Positions 52,557 through 60,276 of a stretch of DNA of 64,000 bases are shown piece by piece. This stretch comes from Faecalispora jeddahensis (GTDB lineage: Bacteria; Bacillota; Clostridia; Oscillospirales; Acutalibacteraceae). The position numbers were made by a program, and so were the translations under genes. The notes below the pieces were generated by a model. It ran no database searches and was not told where the DNA came from. It worked only from the letters and a program-made list of their open reading frames with translations. The stretch's first letter is position 1. Every line of letters starts with the position of its first letter. The stretch lies in NCBI RefSeq assembly GCF_000577335.1, contig NZ_CBYL010000007.1, positions 47,060-111,059 of the forward strand. The letters are read 5' to 3'.

Positions 52557-53003
52557 ATGGAGTTTGCAAAATTATATCAAAAACTTGAAACAACAGATAT
52601 ATGTGCTTTCTACCAAGTGGATGCTGATTTCCTGCTGGAGACCCTTCAAATGGGAAAGGACGATCTTCCCGATTGTCTTCGAATATACAGTACAATCTCT
52701 CAATGGTTCGGAACTTCTCTGCGAAGCGGGGTATGGACTTATTATGAAATTGAAGACATGCGGGAATTACAATTAACAGCACAATATTTATCCGGCGATT
52801 CGTGGAAAGAGCTATACCGTATGTTTTGCCTGGGTATCCATGCATATCAGTCTCCCCAATTCATTGGGAATTTTAACTATCCTTGTGAATGGATCGATGA
52901 ATCGTCTTCCATTGACGAATGGATTATGAAAAACGAGCACAAGCTGTACGAGTGGCAAAGAGAATTTTTGCTTGAGCACAGAGATGAAATTTGCGCTTTG
53001 TAA
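52557..53003 (+). CDS. Hypothetical protein (148 residues)
   Basis: An acidic soluble protein of 148 residues. Seen: no signal peptide or membrane helix, many aromatic residues (SQWFGTSLRSGVWTYYEIED, WKELYRMFCLG, WQREFLLEHRDE), so a compact helical domain is likely. The ATG at 52557 is chosen because ATGGAG lies 6 nt upstream; earlier in-frame ATGs lack a ribosome-binding site. I do not recognise a family. Monocistronic: own promoter and a stem-loop after the stop. Confidence 0.7.
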   Translation: MEFAKLYQKLETTDICAFYQVDADFLLETLQMGKDDLPDCLRIYSTISQWFGTSLRSGVWTYYEIEDMRELQLTAQYLSGDSWKELYRMFCLGIHAYQSPQFIGNFNYPCEWIDESSSIDEWIMKNEHKLYEWQREFLLEHRDEICAL

Positions 53004-53015
53004 CACCGCAACAAT

Positions 53016-53055
53016 GAGCGGGGTCTGCGGAATCACTTGATTCCACAGACCCCGC
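53016..53055. terminator. Long hairpin between the hypothetical gene and asnB
   Basis: AGCGGGGTCTG-c-GGAATCA pairs with TGATTCC-a-CAGACCCCGCT across a 2-nt loop. Very stable, but there is no clear T-run on either side. Position between convergent genes suggests shared termination. Confidence 0.65.
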
Positions 53056-53105
53056 TGTTATTCCTTATGAAGCGTATCGCTTCGGAGCGGCTTTTGCCGG
53101 CTGCG

Positions 53106-54959
53106 TCAGAGCTGAATGCTGATATCGTAGCGCTTGAGCCAGAAATTGATCTGAAGCAGATAGGCCATCAGCTGCGGGCCGGCCATCAGCTGCCCGAACC
53201 ACGGCTTGCCGTAGTCGGATTTTTCGGCCAGCAGCTCCCTTGCGGCGCTTTCGTTGATCAGCTGGTGGATCGGTTCGACCGGGTCCTCAATAATCCTGGT
53301 CAGGCGGTGGCGCACCAGCGCTTCATAAGACGGATTGTGCGTTTTGGGGTAAGGGCTTTTCCTGCGCATCAGAATATCTTCGGGCAACCAGTCTTTGGCT
53401 GCGTCGCGTAGCAGCCCCTTTGATACGCCGCCGTGGGTTTTGTATTCCCAGGGAGTATTGAACACATACTGCACCAGCCGGTGATCGGCGTAGGGCACGC
53501 GAACCTCCAGCCCGCTGGCCATGCTGCAGCGATCCTTGCGATCGAGCAGCGTAGACATGAACCAGTGAATGTTCAGATAGCTGATCTCTCTGCGGCGGCG
53601 CTCCTCGGCACTTTCGCCTGCAAGGCACGGCGTGGCCTCGACGGATTCGATATAGCGGCGATCCACATATTCATCAAGGCCCAGCTCATTGAGAATTTCG
53701 GGTTTGATCAGCGCCTTGCGGATACTCAGATCGGGAGACCATGGGAAGGTTTTGCCCTCAAAGGCTTCTTTTTTATGGAACCAGGGATATCCGCCAAAAA
53801 TTTCGTCGGAGCATTCGCCCGATAAAGCGACCACGTGGCCTGTCTTTACCTGCGAGCAGAAGTGCAGCAGAGAGGAATCCACATCGGCCATGCCGGGCAG
53901 ATCCTTCGCGATCACCGCGTCGTACAGGCGATCTGCCAGTGTTTCGGTATCGCACACCAAAAAATGGTGCTGCGTTCCGAACTCCTCAACCATACGGTCT
54001 ACCCAGGGGCGGTCCTCATCCGGCTGGAATGCCGACGGTTTGAAATACTTTTCGTTATTCTTATAGTCAAAGGAATAGGTGTCGAGAAGCCTGCCTTCCT
54101 TTTTGTACTGAACGGCGGCCAGCGCCGTGATGATGCTCGAATCCAGCCCGCCGGAAAGAAAGGTGCACAGGGGCACATCCGAAACCAGCTGGCGGCTCAC
54201 GGTATCTGACAGCAGCTCGCGCACACGCACCACGGTGTCTTCGTAGCTGTCGGGGTGTTCGTAGCTTTCCAGCTCAAAGTACGGATACGCCCGCAGCCCT
54301 TCGCGGTTGAACACGGCGGAATAGCCGGGCTTTAACTCCCGGATTCCCTGAAACACGCCGCACCCCGCCGTTCTGGCAGGCCCCAGGCCGAACAGCTCGC
54401 ACAGGCTTGTTTTGTCCAGTATGGGATTGATTCCCGGATACTCGAACAGAGCCTTCATTTCGGAGCCGAATACCAGACGGTCGTTCACTGTGGTATAAAA
54501 CAACGGCTTTACGCCAAAACGGTCGCGGCACAAAAAGGTGCAGTTCCGCCGCTCGTCGTCGATTGCAAACGCATAGATTCCGTTGAGCTTTTCCGCACAG
54601 AACGGCCCGAAGTGAATATAGCAGTAAAGAAGCACCTCGGTGTCGCTGTGCGACTGGAACTGGCAGCCCAAAAGGCGCAGCTCCTGCCGCAGCTCTTCCG
54701 TATTGTACAGCTCACCGTTGTAGGTGATCGTATAGCGATATCCATCCTGCACACGGGTCATGGGTTGTTTTCCGCCCTCAATGTCGACTACCGCAAGCCG
54801 CGCATGGGCAAAGGCCGCATGGCTCGAAACATGTACTCCGGCGTCATCCGGGCCCCGGTGTCTGAGCCGGTTGCCCATCCGTTTGGCCAGCGCGCCCCAT
54901 AGCGGGGCTTCTTCCATTAGTGTGTCGTGATAATCGCAAAATCCCGCAATTCCACACAT
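53106..54959 (-). CDS. asnB: Asparagine synthase (glutamine-hydrolysing)
   Basis: Makes asparagine from aspartate, glutamine and ATP. Seen: 617 residues, class II glutaminase with N-terminal nucleophile Cys2 (MCGIAGF), RLRHRGPDDAGVH, ARLAVVDIEGGKQPM and the synthase domain P-loop FLSGGLDSSIITALA, then SGECSDEIFGGYPWF. Gly/Ala-rich DNA contacts are absent. GAGGGAATACT precedes the ATG. Some AsnB-like proteins amidate cell-wall peptides, which cannot be excluded here. No T-box is present upstream; a palindrome sits in the promoter. Confidence 0.93.
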   Translation of the reverse strand: MCGIAGFCDYHDTLMEEAPLWGALAKRMGNRLRHRGPDDAGVHVSSHAAFAHARLAVVDIEGGKQPMTRVQDGYRYTITYNGELYNTEELRQELRLLGCQFQSHSDTEVLLYCYIHFGPFCAEKLNGIYAFAIDDERRNCTFLCRDRFGVKPLFYTTVNDRLVFGSEMKALFEYPGINPILDKTSLCELFGLGPARTAGCGVFQGIRELKPGYSAVFNREGLRAYPYFELESYEHPDSYEDTVVRVRELLSDTVSRQLVSDVPLCTFLSGGLDSSIITALAAVQYKKEGRLLDTYSFDYKNNEKYFKPSAFQPDEDRPWVDRMVEEFGTQHHFLVCDTETLADRLYDAVIAKDLPGMADVDSSLLHFCSQVKTGHVVALSGECSDEIFGGYPWFHKKEAFEGKTFPWSPDLSIRKALIKPEILNELGLDEYVDRRYIESVEATPCLAGESAEERRRREISYLNIHWFMSTLLDRKDRCSMASGLEVRVPYADHRLVQYVFNTPWEYKTHGGVSKGLLRDAAKDWLPEDILMRRKSPYPKTHNPSYEALVRHRLTRIIEDPVEPIHQLINESAARELLAEKSDYGKPWFGQLMAGPQLMAYLLQINFWLKRYDISIQL

Positions 54960-55004
54960 AGTATTCCCTCATTTCTGTAACAGCATCGTTTTTCGTCTTT
55001 TGCT

Positions 55005-55036
55005 ATAATATGAGGAAACATTATTCTGGTTAACCA
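55005..55036 (-). promoter_or_regulatory. asnB promoter with palindromic operator
   Basis: TTAACC (55028-55033), 17 bp, TATTAT (55005-55010) on the minus strand. The -35 lies in a perfect 10-bp palindrome TGGTTAACCA (55027-55036), a likely repressor site. Confidence 0.45.
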
Positions 55037-55187
55037 AATTCAGGGGTTTCGTGCATCAGGGGATTTCCTCCTGCATCAAAAACACTATGCACGGAAAAGC
55101 TTCCCCGGTAGATTTAGACATGTTCCGGACATCGTGAACCGGATGCTGTTCTCCGTTGACTTGAGAGTCTTGCAGAACGGTTATCCT

Positions 55188-55361
55188 TTATTCTCCACCT
55201 GTGGTCCCATCTTCTTTTGGCGAAAATGAAATCACCTTGAGTTCGGGCGAGGAATCCGCGATAAAAAGCTCTTCGCATTCCTGCTGTACAGTCAGGATCA
55301 AAGCAAGAGCTTTCTCTGAAGCGTGAAACATCTTAAAGTACATTGTTTTATAATCCGGCAT
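55188..55361 (-). CDS. Hypothetical small protein (57 residues)
   Basis: Starts MPDYKTMYFKMFHASEKAL and continues as a helix with a Gln-Gln-Glu-Cys-Glu-Glu segment and an acidic, Ser/Pro-rich tail. The ATG at 55361 follows GGAGG by 8 nt; the frame's first ATG overlaps the ribosome-binding site. It is divergent from the RHH gene, with a 124-bp shared control region carrying palindromes and repeated ATTTTC motifs, so the two may form a regulatory pair. Function unknown. Confidence 0.65.
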   Translation of the reverse strand: MPDYKTMYFKMFHASEKALALILTVQQECEELFIADSSPELKVISFSPKEDGTTGGE

Positions 55362-55381
55362 TCCTTTCTCCTCCATCTTTT

Positions 55382-55443
55382 ATTCGTCACATTTTCACCA
55401 TTTTACCACCATTTTCGTCATGACGCAATATTTTCACTATAAT
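55382..55443 (+). promoter_or_regulatory. Divergent control region with repeats and a palindrome
   Basis: TATAAT at 55438-55443 serves the RHH gene. A perfect palindrome CGTCATGACG (55416-55425) sits in its spacer. Upstream are four near-repeats: ATTTTCACC, ATTTTACCACC, ATTTTCGTC and ATTTTCAC. RHH proteins bind such short tandem operators, so autoregulation is likely. Confidence 0.5.
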
Positions 55444-55485
55444 TGAATCAAAATAACATCAAATTGGTGAAGTGAAGGAGGAACT

Positions 55486-55662
55486 ATGGAAGATAAAGTA
55501 TTGAGATACACCCTGCGGGTAGATCGTATACTGTTTCAAAAGTTTCGCTATATTGCAGAATCGGAAGGCCGTTCCGCCAACAAAGAGATTGAACAATACA
55601 TTAAAAAACGTGTTTCCGAATTTGAAACCGTTTACGGTAAAATTGAAACAAGCGGCGAATAG
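55486..55662 (+). CDS. Arc/CopG-type ribbon-helix-helix protein (58 residues)
   Basis: ATG at 55486 five bases after AAGGAGG. The peptide has a basic-hydrophobic N-terminal strand (RYTLRVDRILFQKF), then a helix with Ala-Glu-Ser-Glu-Gly-Arg-Ser-Ala-Asn-Lys-Glu-Ile-Glu, and a C-terminal helix: the Arc-family RHH layout. It probably dimerises and represses its own promoter and that of the divergent 57-residue gene. Such proteins are often antitoxins or plasmid/phage regulators, but no toxin partner is evident next to it. Confidence 0.7.
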   Translation: MEDKVLRYTLRVDRILFQKFRYIAESEGRSANKEIEQYIKKRVSEFETVYGKIETSGE

Positions 55663-56009
55663 TAACCCCCCGGCACAGCCGAGGATTCTTCCTATGCGGG
55701 CAAAGCCCTGTTTTACTGGCTGCGTCTCAAGGCGCTCGGGGGTTTCTTACACTTGCAACGGTACTTCTCACCCCTGCCCCCTCCCGCACAGTAAGCAAAC
55801 TGAAAATCGAAAGCAATCTTTGTGCAGAAGAGAATCAATACGGGAGGGGGCTGCGCCCCTTCCCTACCAAATCCTTCACATTTCATGGAAGCCCCCTATG
55901 TTGCTTTGAAAACGCAGTCAACAGGATTGTGTATCAGGTTTAGCTTACATTTTTGCTCATCGCTAAAGCTTTTTTGAACTCCCGGCATAGCCGGGAGTTT
56001 TCCCACTAT
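55663..56009. other. Non-coding region with three stem-loops
   Basis: Starts with AACCCCC/GGGGGTT (55664-55745) enclosing CAGCC/GGCTG, then a long hairpin with perfect 11-bp arms GCCCCCTCCCG (55776-55786) and CGGGAGGGGGC (55841-55851). AACTCCCGGC-ata-GCCGGGAGTT plus T-run (55978-56001) follows. No reading frame is convincing. It may be the end of a small mobile element or a structured RNA. Confidence 0.5.
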
Positions 56010-56053
56010 AAAAAGAGTAACAGGGAATGAAAATTCCCTGTTACTCTTTTTTC
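56010..56053. terminator. Bidirectional terminator after the metallo-hydrolase gene
   Basis: AAAAAGAGTAACAGGGAAT-gaaa-ATTCCCTGTTACTCTTTTT, a 19-bp perfect stem with T-runs in both directions. Confidence 0.9.
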
Positions 56054-56064
56054 GTATTATCTTC

Positions 56065-56877
56065 CTAATTTTTGAGAATCTCATCACTCATTGTCCGAAA
56101 AACCTGAAAATACTTTTGGATTCCGTTCGACCCAATGATATAGATGTTAGGCATATAGGATAATCTTTTTCTGGAGTATGCGATACGTTCCAAACCATTG
56201 TCGATCGCCGTGTGATTGCTTAAAACCACATCCACATTTTTGCGCATTGCCGCGTCAACGAAATAATCCAATGATTTTAAGTATTGATTCACCCCATCCT
56301 TTTCCCATGGAGGTGTCGTGCCGCCCCATAAGGCTGCCATGTGGATATCCCCGTCTTCTTCTACAGGGAATATATAACTAAGGCATCCGGGCGTATGACC
56401 GGGTGTACTGTAGACATAGATCGTCTTTTCCCCTAAGGTTATGGTATCCCCATCCTTGAGAAAATGGTCAATCTCATAGTCCTTCCACGTTTCGGGCCTG
56501 TCCGGCTTTGCCGGATGTTCCTTCCAGAAAATCTCATCTTCTTTTGAAAGGTATGTGTCAACATGATACTGTTCAACAAACCACCTACCGCAGCCCGTAT
56601 GGTCGACATGGCCATGCGTTAAAACCAGCTTTTGAATGGTATCCGGATTCCATTTTACCTCTTTTACTGCATTCACGATGGCGTCAAAAGCCCTTTGGTC
56701 CGGCCAAATGGCATCCATAACAATCAGCCCATCCTCGGTCTTCAGCACAAAGCAGTTCGTTTCTTTTTGCGCCACAATCAGCAAATCGTCAAAAATGAGA
56801 GAATGGGTAAAAAACGACATATCCTCCATCGCCCTGATGGTATCACCCGTAATGTCCGGCATATCTAATCGATTCAT
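56065..56877 (-). CDS. Metallo-beta-lactamase-fold hydrolase
   Basis: A 270-residue MBL-fold enzyme. Seen: LTHGHVDHTGC with the zinc ligands HGHVDH (88-93), STPGHTPGCLSY with the third histidine, and WGGTTPPW in place of the usual G-D-x-L step. No signal peptide, so it is cytosolic; homologues hydrolyse thioesters, lactones or phosphodiesters. The substrate is unknown and a beta-lactam is unlikely. GAGGAG lies 11 nt before the ATG. It is monocistronic, with its own terminator. Confidence 0.85.
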   Translation of the reverse strand: MNRLDMPDITGDTIRAMEDMSFFTHSLIFDDLLIVAQKETNCFVLKTEDGLIVMDAIWPDQRAFDAIVNAVKEVKWNPDTIQKLVLTHGHVDHTGCGRWFVEQYHVDTYLSKEDEIFWKEHPAKPDRPETWKDYEIDHFLKDGDTITLGEKTIYVYSTPGHTPGCLSYIFPVEEDGDIHMAALWGGTTPPWEKDGVNQYLKSLDYFVDAAMRKNVDVVLSNHTAIDNGLERIAYSRKRLSYMPNIYIIGSNGIQKYFQVFRTMSDEILKN

Positions 56878-57009
56878 TTATTTTACACTCCTCTGCACAA
56901 TTTCCATCTTATCTTTGCACAGAGGAAAAACGGTTCTTGGGAGGCATATCATCACTTCCTCGTTACTCTTTCTATGTATTCTGCCCGTAATCTCCTGATG
57001 AACAGAAAT

Positions 57010-57336
57010 TTATTCTTTTCTCAATATTTCTTTCGGCGGCTCAATTTCATAGGAAATGGTATGTTCGGTCAGTTCTGACAGCAGCTTGATTTTTTGATTG
57101 ATCATCGGCCTCATGCAATTGGGAACATGCTCCTGGTGCGCCCTGTGAATGGCAACGCACTCTTTGCAGTTCCCATGATAACGGCACGCTTTTTTGCATG
57201 GACAGTGATCTTTGTTTTTATACTCTTCCCGAAACTCCGAAGCAAACTCTTCCTGTAACCGTAAGCCCTCTTGTCTGTCCCCGCGGTGAAATGCTTCCAT
57301 TGCTTCTAATTCTTTCGGGTTATTATCAATGATCAT
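57010..57336 (-). CDS. Cysteine-rich small protein (108 residues)
   Basis: Charged N-terminal helix, then a cysteine cluster CPCKKACRYHGNCKECVAIH followed by a fourth Cys in PNC: a likely zinc-binding knuckle. A similar short family occurs in many clostridia, of unknown role. The ATG at 57336 follows GGAGG by 6 nt; a preceding ATG adds five residues across the ribosome-binding site. It lies between the MBL gene and the three-gene AraC/DUF1836 unit, on the same strand. Confidence 0.75.
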   Translation of the reverse strand: MIIDNNPKELEAMEAFHRGDRQEGLRLQEEFASEFREEYKNKDHCPCKKACRYHGNCKECVAIHRAHQEHVPNCMRPMINQKIKLLSELTEHTISYEIEPPKEILRKE

Positions 57337-57403
57337 TTGAAACCTCCACAAAGTTTAATACCGGAAAATCCCACAAGTTCCTGACCTGCTGTACGTCCGG
57401 CTG

Positions 57404-57703
57404 TCACGCGACAAAATAGGTGACAACGGTATATACCGTCAGCAAAAATGCAGCCACCAGCGCGAACAGATCGCGCACGATGAAGGAAGCCCGCGTATGT
57501 TTGTTCCGGTAGCTGCCGCTCCGAACGCTGTCTGTGATGAGCACGGCCGTGGACGCCCAGAAGCAGGCGCACATCAGGACAAAAGAAGTAGCCATGACGG
57601 TCGGATTGTTCCAGCCGCTGGCCAGCCACGAAAAAATGGCAAGGGCGATGACAATAAAATTCAGCACCGTAGAAATACGGTTTAAAAGACTTAGCTGTTT
57701 CAA
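57404..57703 (-). CDS. Small membrane protein (99 residues)
   Basis: Three membrane helices (about 13-32, 36-54, 76-98) joined by basic loops (RSGSYRNKHTRASF). Start TTG at 57703, 8 nt after GGAGGAG, overlapping the stop of the DUF1836 gene (TTGA), so translation is coupled. The function is unknown; it should act with the regulator encoded upstream. Confidence 0.7.
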   Translation of the reverse strand: MKQLSLLNRISTVLNFIVIALAIFSWLASGWNNPTVMATSFVLMCACFWASTAVLITDSVRSGSYRNKHTRASFIVRDLFALVAAFLLTVYTVVTYFVA

Positions 57704-58254
57704 GACGGTTTCTCCTCCGTTTCCTCTTTTGAGCGGGAAAGCTCACTTAAAATCCGTTCCGCGGCGATTCGCCGGGCAGAAGCCTCAACGGCCAGAGCGC
57801 AGGCCAGGGTGCGCAGCTCCTCTTCCCCCTGCCCGGCCGCCTGCCCTACCCGTTCGCAGACTCCGGCCAGTTCCCGCTCCTGCGCGATCCGGAAGCTCTC
57901 GTAAATCTCTTTCTGGTAGTCCTCCCCAGAGCTATAATTCAGCACGGAAGAAATATCCTGAATCGACAGCACCTGCTTTAACAGGCAGACCACCGTCAGC
58001 ATGGCCAGATGCTCGCGGCTGTACTTTTTCTTATCGGGGCGGGGCAAGACCCGATCTTTCACATAGTTGTTGATCATGCTGGGTGTCAGCAGCACGCTTT
58101 CGTCGTCCCGCCCGAACAGGTGCAGCTGGCGTTCCATATAATTGATGACCTGATCCATATAAAGATAAATCTCCGGCAGGGAATCCCAGCCGGCGGTGCG
58201 GTGCTCCTGCACCTGCTGCACCCAGTCCTGTATTTTATCACAAGCATTGTTCAT
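57700..58254 (-). CDS. DUF1836 regulator-like protein
   Basis: A 184-residue protein. Seen: the DUF1836 core LLTPSMINNYVKDRVLPRPDKKKYSREHLAMLTVVCLLKQVLSIQDI, a MerR-like helical DNA-binding arrangement, and an alanine-rich helical C-terminus. The start at 58254 follows AAGGAG; the longer frame adds 13 residues. It begins 4 bp after the AraC stop and overlaps the next gene, so the three form an operon. Confidence 0.8.
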   Translation of the reverse strand: MNNACDKIQDWVQQVQEHRTAGWDSLPEIYLYMDQVINYMERQLHLFGRDDESVLLTPSMINNYVKDRVLPRPDKKKYSREHLAMLTVVCLLKQVLSIQDISSVLNYSSGEDYQKEIYESFRIAQERELAGVCERVGQAAGQGEEELRTLACALAVEASARRIAAERILSELSRSKEETEEKPS

Positions 58255-58258
58255 ATGA

Positions 58259-59107
58259 TTACTCCTTCTCCGCCTTTCGTGCGGACTCGGCAAATTTGCT
58301 GGGAGGAACTCCTTTGAGCTTCCGGAACACCCGCGAAAAGTACAGCTGATCGGAAAAACCGGAGGAATACGCTGCCTCCCCCACCGAAAGATTCTCGTTT
58401 TTCAGCAGATCGGCCGCCTTATTGATGCGGTATTTGGTCAGGTACTCGTTCGGGGTCATATCCGTATGCTGCAAAAACAGCCGGTACAGGTGGCTGCGGC
58501 TGATTCCCGCGTTGGCCGCGATCTGCGTAATATCCAGATCCTCGCGCGAATAGTTGAAATCAATAAACTGGATCGAGCGCTGCACGTAGGCATAGCCGGT
58601 ATCCTTGCGGCAGTTGTGGTCGCCGTGCAGCACCATCAGCGCCGCGAGAAAGCGAAGCAGCGCCGCCGTCATCTGGGCCTCGTTGCTGGGATTCGGCCCC
58701 GTTGCGGTGTAAATGTCGTTGAGCATATTCTCCATGGCGCTGTCTTGATCGTAATGGAACAGCGGCGATTCCTCCGAAAGTCCGGTCTCTTTGACAAGGC
58801 GGCTGGCATCCGCGCCGTTGAAGCCCACCCAGCAGTATTCCCACGGCTCATTGTGATCGGCCTGGTATGAAGAGATCACCCCGGGAACCACAAGAAAGCC
58901 GTCCCCGGCGGAAAGCGTGTATTTTCGTTTTCCGCTGTCAAACGTTCCTTTTCCGGAAAGAATATAATGGATCAGATAATGATCGCGGACTCCCGGACCC
59001 CAGGAATGATCGGGCGCACAGCGCTGCAATCCGGAGCGGTATACGGCCAGACCCAGACTGTTCTGAAAAGGAGTGCGGAAAGAACGCTTAAACTTTTCGT
59101 TTTCCAC
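58259..59107 (-). CDS. AraC family transcriptional regulator
   Basis: A 282-residue regulator. Seen: an N-terminal cupin-like ligand domain (HYLIHYILSGKGTFDSGKRKYTLSAGDGFLVVPG) typical of sugar-type AraC proteins. Two HTH motifs follow at the C-terminus: DITQIAANAGISRSHLYRLFLQ and SVGEAAYSSGFSDQLYFSRVFRK. Start GTG at 59107 after AGAGGAGGGG. No sugar gene lies beside it, so the target is elsewhere or is its own operon. Confidence 0.92.
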   Translation of the reverse strand: MENEKFKRSFRTPFQNSLGLAVYRSGLQRCAPDHSWGPGVRDHYLIHYILSGKGTFDSGKRKYTLSAGDGFLVVPGVISSYQADHNEPWEYCWVGFNGADASRLVKETGLSEESPLFHYDQDSAMENMLNDIYTATGPNPSNEAQMTAALLRFLAALMVLHGDHNCRKDTGYAYVQRSIQFIDFNYSREDLDITQIAANAGISRSHLYRLFLQHTDMTPNEYLTKYRINKAADLLKNENLSVGEAAYSSGFSDQLYFSRVFRKLKGVPPSKFAESARKAEKE

Positions 59108-59219
59108 CGTACGGCCCCTCCTCTGCCGGAATGATTTTCACATTTATTATAAAGCCTGCCACCTAAGGATGCAACGATAAACTTTGCGAAAAGCTGTGAT
59201 TGCTTTCTGTGAAAAAGAA

Positions 59220-59248
59220 TTGAAATCACGCAGAAGATCGGGTATAAT
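59220..59248 (+). promoter_or_regulatory. Promoter of the OadG-like gene
   Basis: TTGAAA (59220-59225), 17 bp, TATAAT (59243-59248), a near-ideal vegetative promoter. The leader is about 125 nt and can form GTCAGG/CCTGAC, TCGG/CCGA and GCC/GGC hairpins in order (59276-59342). No known riboswitch was recognised. Confidence 0.7.
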
Positions 59249-59380
59249 AACTTTAATTGGGATTTTATTCTACGTCAGGATACAGGACAACCTCCTGACA
59301 TCGGCCTGAAACCGAGCCATGCGCCCGAATGACGGCACCCTCCCGAACAGAATACTTATTAAGAAATGGGGATGTTTTTG

Positions 59381-59821
59381 ATGGAGGCTACACAGCTTCA
59401 GATTTTCACCGTAATATCGGCAGTCGCAGCAATTGCGGCACTGGCCGTGCTGATCGTTTTGCGCGGTACCCTGCAAAAGCTGAATGAATTGAATGAAAAA
59501 CGCGAAATGGCATTGCGTCAGGCACAGGCCGCGCCCACGGCGCCCGCAGCCGCTCCCGTTTTGAGCCAGCAGACTGCCGTTCCGGCACCCGCGCCGATGG
59601 CTGCTCCGGTTCCGGCAGCTGCGGCTGCGCAGGGAATTACCGGTGAAATTCTGGCTGTCATCGCGGCGGCGGCTTACACGCTGTACGATGTACCGGCCTC
59701 CGCAATTCAGTCGGTTACTCTGGCAGAGCCCGCTCCGCTTGCAGTTGCCGCTGCTCCGGCTCCCCGCACCCGTTCCACATGGGCTACTGCCGGTTTGCTG
59801 GAGAACACCCGCCCATTCTGA
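59381..59821 (+). CDS. OadG-like small subunit of a sodium-pump decarboxylase
   Basis: A 146-residue protein with one N-terminal membrane helix (LQIFTVISAVAAIAALAVLIVL), a charged stretch, an Ala/Pro-rich linker and a short C-terminal block (GEILAVIAAAAYTLYDVPAS, ending RSTWATAGLLENTRPF) resembling the gamma subunit of oxaloacetate decarboxylase. In that complex gamma joins alpha to the membrane beta subunit. Neither is encoded nearby, so the call is tentative. ATG at 59381, about nine bases after a GGGG. A terminator follows. Confidence 0.55.
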   Translation: MEATQLQIFTVISAVAAIAALAVLIVLRGTLQKLNELNEKREMALRQAQAAPTAPAAAPVLSQQTAVPAPAPMAAPVPAAAAAQGITGEILAVIAAAAYTLYDVPASAIQSVTLAEPAPLAVAAAPAPRTRSTWATAGLLENTRPF

Positions 59822-59840
59822 TTTGGGTCCTGTTTCGGAG

Positions 59841-59872
59841 GCACCCGGGCCGAAAGGCTCGGGTGCTTTTTT
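59841..59872 (+). terminator. Terminator of the OadG-like gene
   Basis: GCACCCGGGCC-gaaa-GGCTCGGGTGC followed by TTTTTT. Confidence 0.88.
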
Positions 59873-59884
59873 GGAATCGGTGAT

Positions 59885-60008
59885 TTGCTATTCACTGCAA
59901 AATAGAGTATACTGAATATTATAGCGTAAACGAACGCAGCGCTTTCAACACCCGAGAAAGCATTGAATCATCTGCCTTGTGGTTCCGGCCGCTTGAGCAG
60001 CTTTTTTT
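59885..60008 (+). ncRNA. Tandem structured RNA unit II-1
   Basis: Promoter TTGCTA (59885-59890), 17 bp, TATACT (59908-59913), with a second TATTAT at 59917. The body CGAACGCAGCGCTTTCAACA aligns gap-free with unit II-3. The core CATTGAATCATC is at 59961-59972 and the 3' hairpin is CTGC-ctt-GTGG-loop-CCGC-ttga-GCAG with CTTTTTTT. The length from promoter to T-run is about 95 bp. First unit of the second cluster. Confidence 0.6.
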
Positions 60009-60030
60009 GTGGGCGTTCTTTCAAATTTTA

Positions 60031-60145
60031 TGATATAATAAATTTACGCCGCAAACAAAAGTAATGCCTTTGGCGGCTAAGAGCGCATTGAATCATCAGT
60101 TGAGTGATTCTGAGAATTTAGATAAAATTTTCGTAAGCTTTTTGA
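60031..60145 (+). ncRNA. Tandem structured RNA unit II-2
   Basis: TGATATAAT (60031-60039), then GCCGC (60048-60052), CAAACAAAAGTAATGCCTTT, GCGGC closing on it, and GAGCGCATTGAATCATCAG. After the core, a GATTC-tga-GAATT hairpin and an AAGCTTTTT tail. Its -10 lies 117 bp after that of II-1. Confidence 0.6.
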
Positions 60146-60152
60146 TGATTTA

Positions 60153-60270
60153 TGATATAATAACCTTACGGCATGAGCGAAAGCAAAGCTTTGGCTGCCT
60201 GAGAGAGCATTGAATCATCAGCTTGCTGATTTCAGGATCTGCGGTTTGCATGTTTGTCAGCTTGCTTGAT
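60153..60270 (+). ncRNA. Tandem structured RNA unit II-3
   Basis: TGATATAAT (60153-60161), then CCTTACGGCATGAGCGAAAG, GCAAAGCTTTGGCTGCCTGA, core CATTGAATCATC (60209-60220), then CAGC-ttg-CTGA...TCAG-ctt-GCTTG, the 3' hairpin with a longer loop. 122 bp after II-2. Confidence 0.6.
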
Positions 60271-60276
60271 GTTTTA

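Noticed and set aside
9741..55425. CGTCATGACG palindrome near 9741 and at 55416
   Set aside because: Only two copies; the first covers the DUF1540 start codon, so sharing a regulator is not supported and chance is likely.
55663..56009. Insertion sequence remnant
   Set aside because: Strong stem-loops but no transposase fragment or target-site duplication could be seen; left as non-coding region.
56065..56877. Beta-lactamase resistance gene
   Set aside because: The fold has the HxHxDH motif, but no signal peptide and no close match to class B lactamases; a housekeeping hydrolase is more likely.
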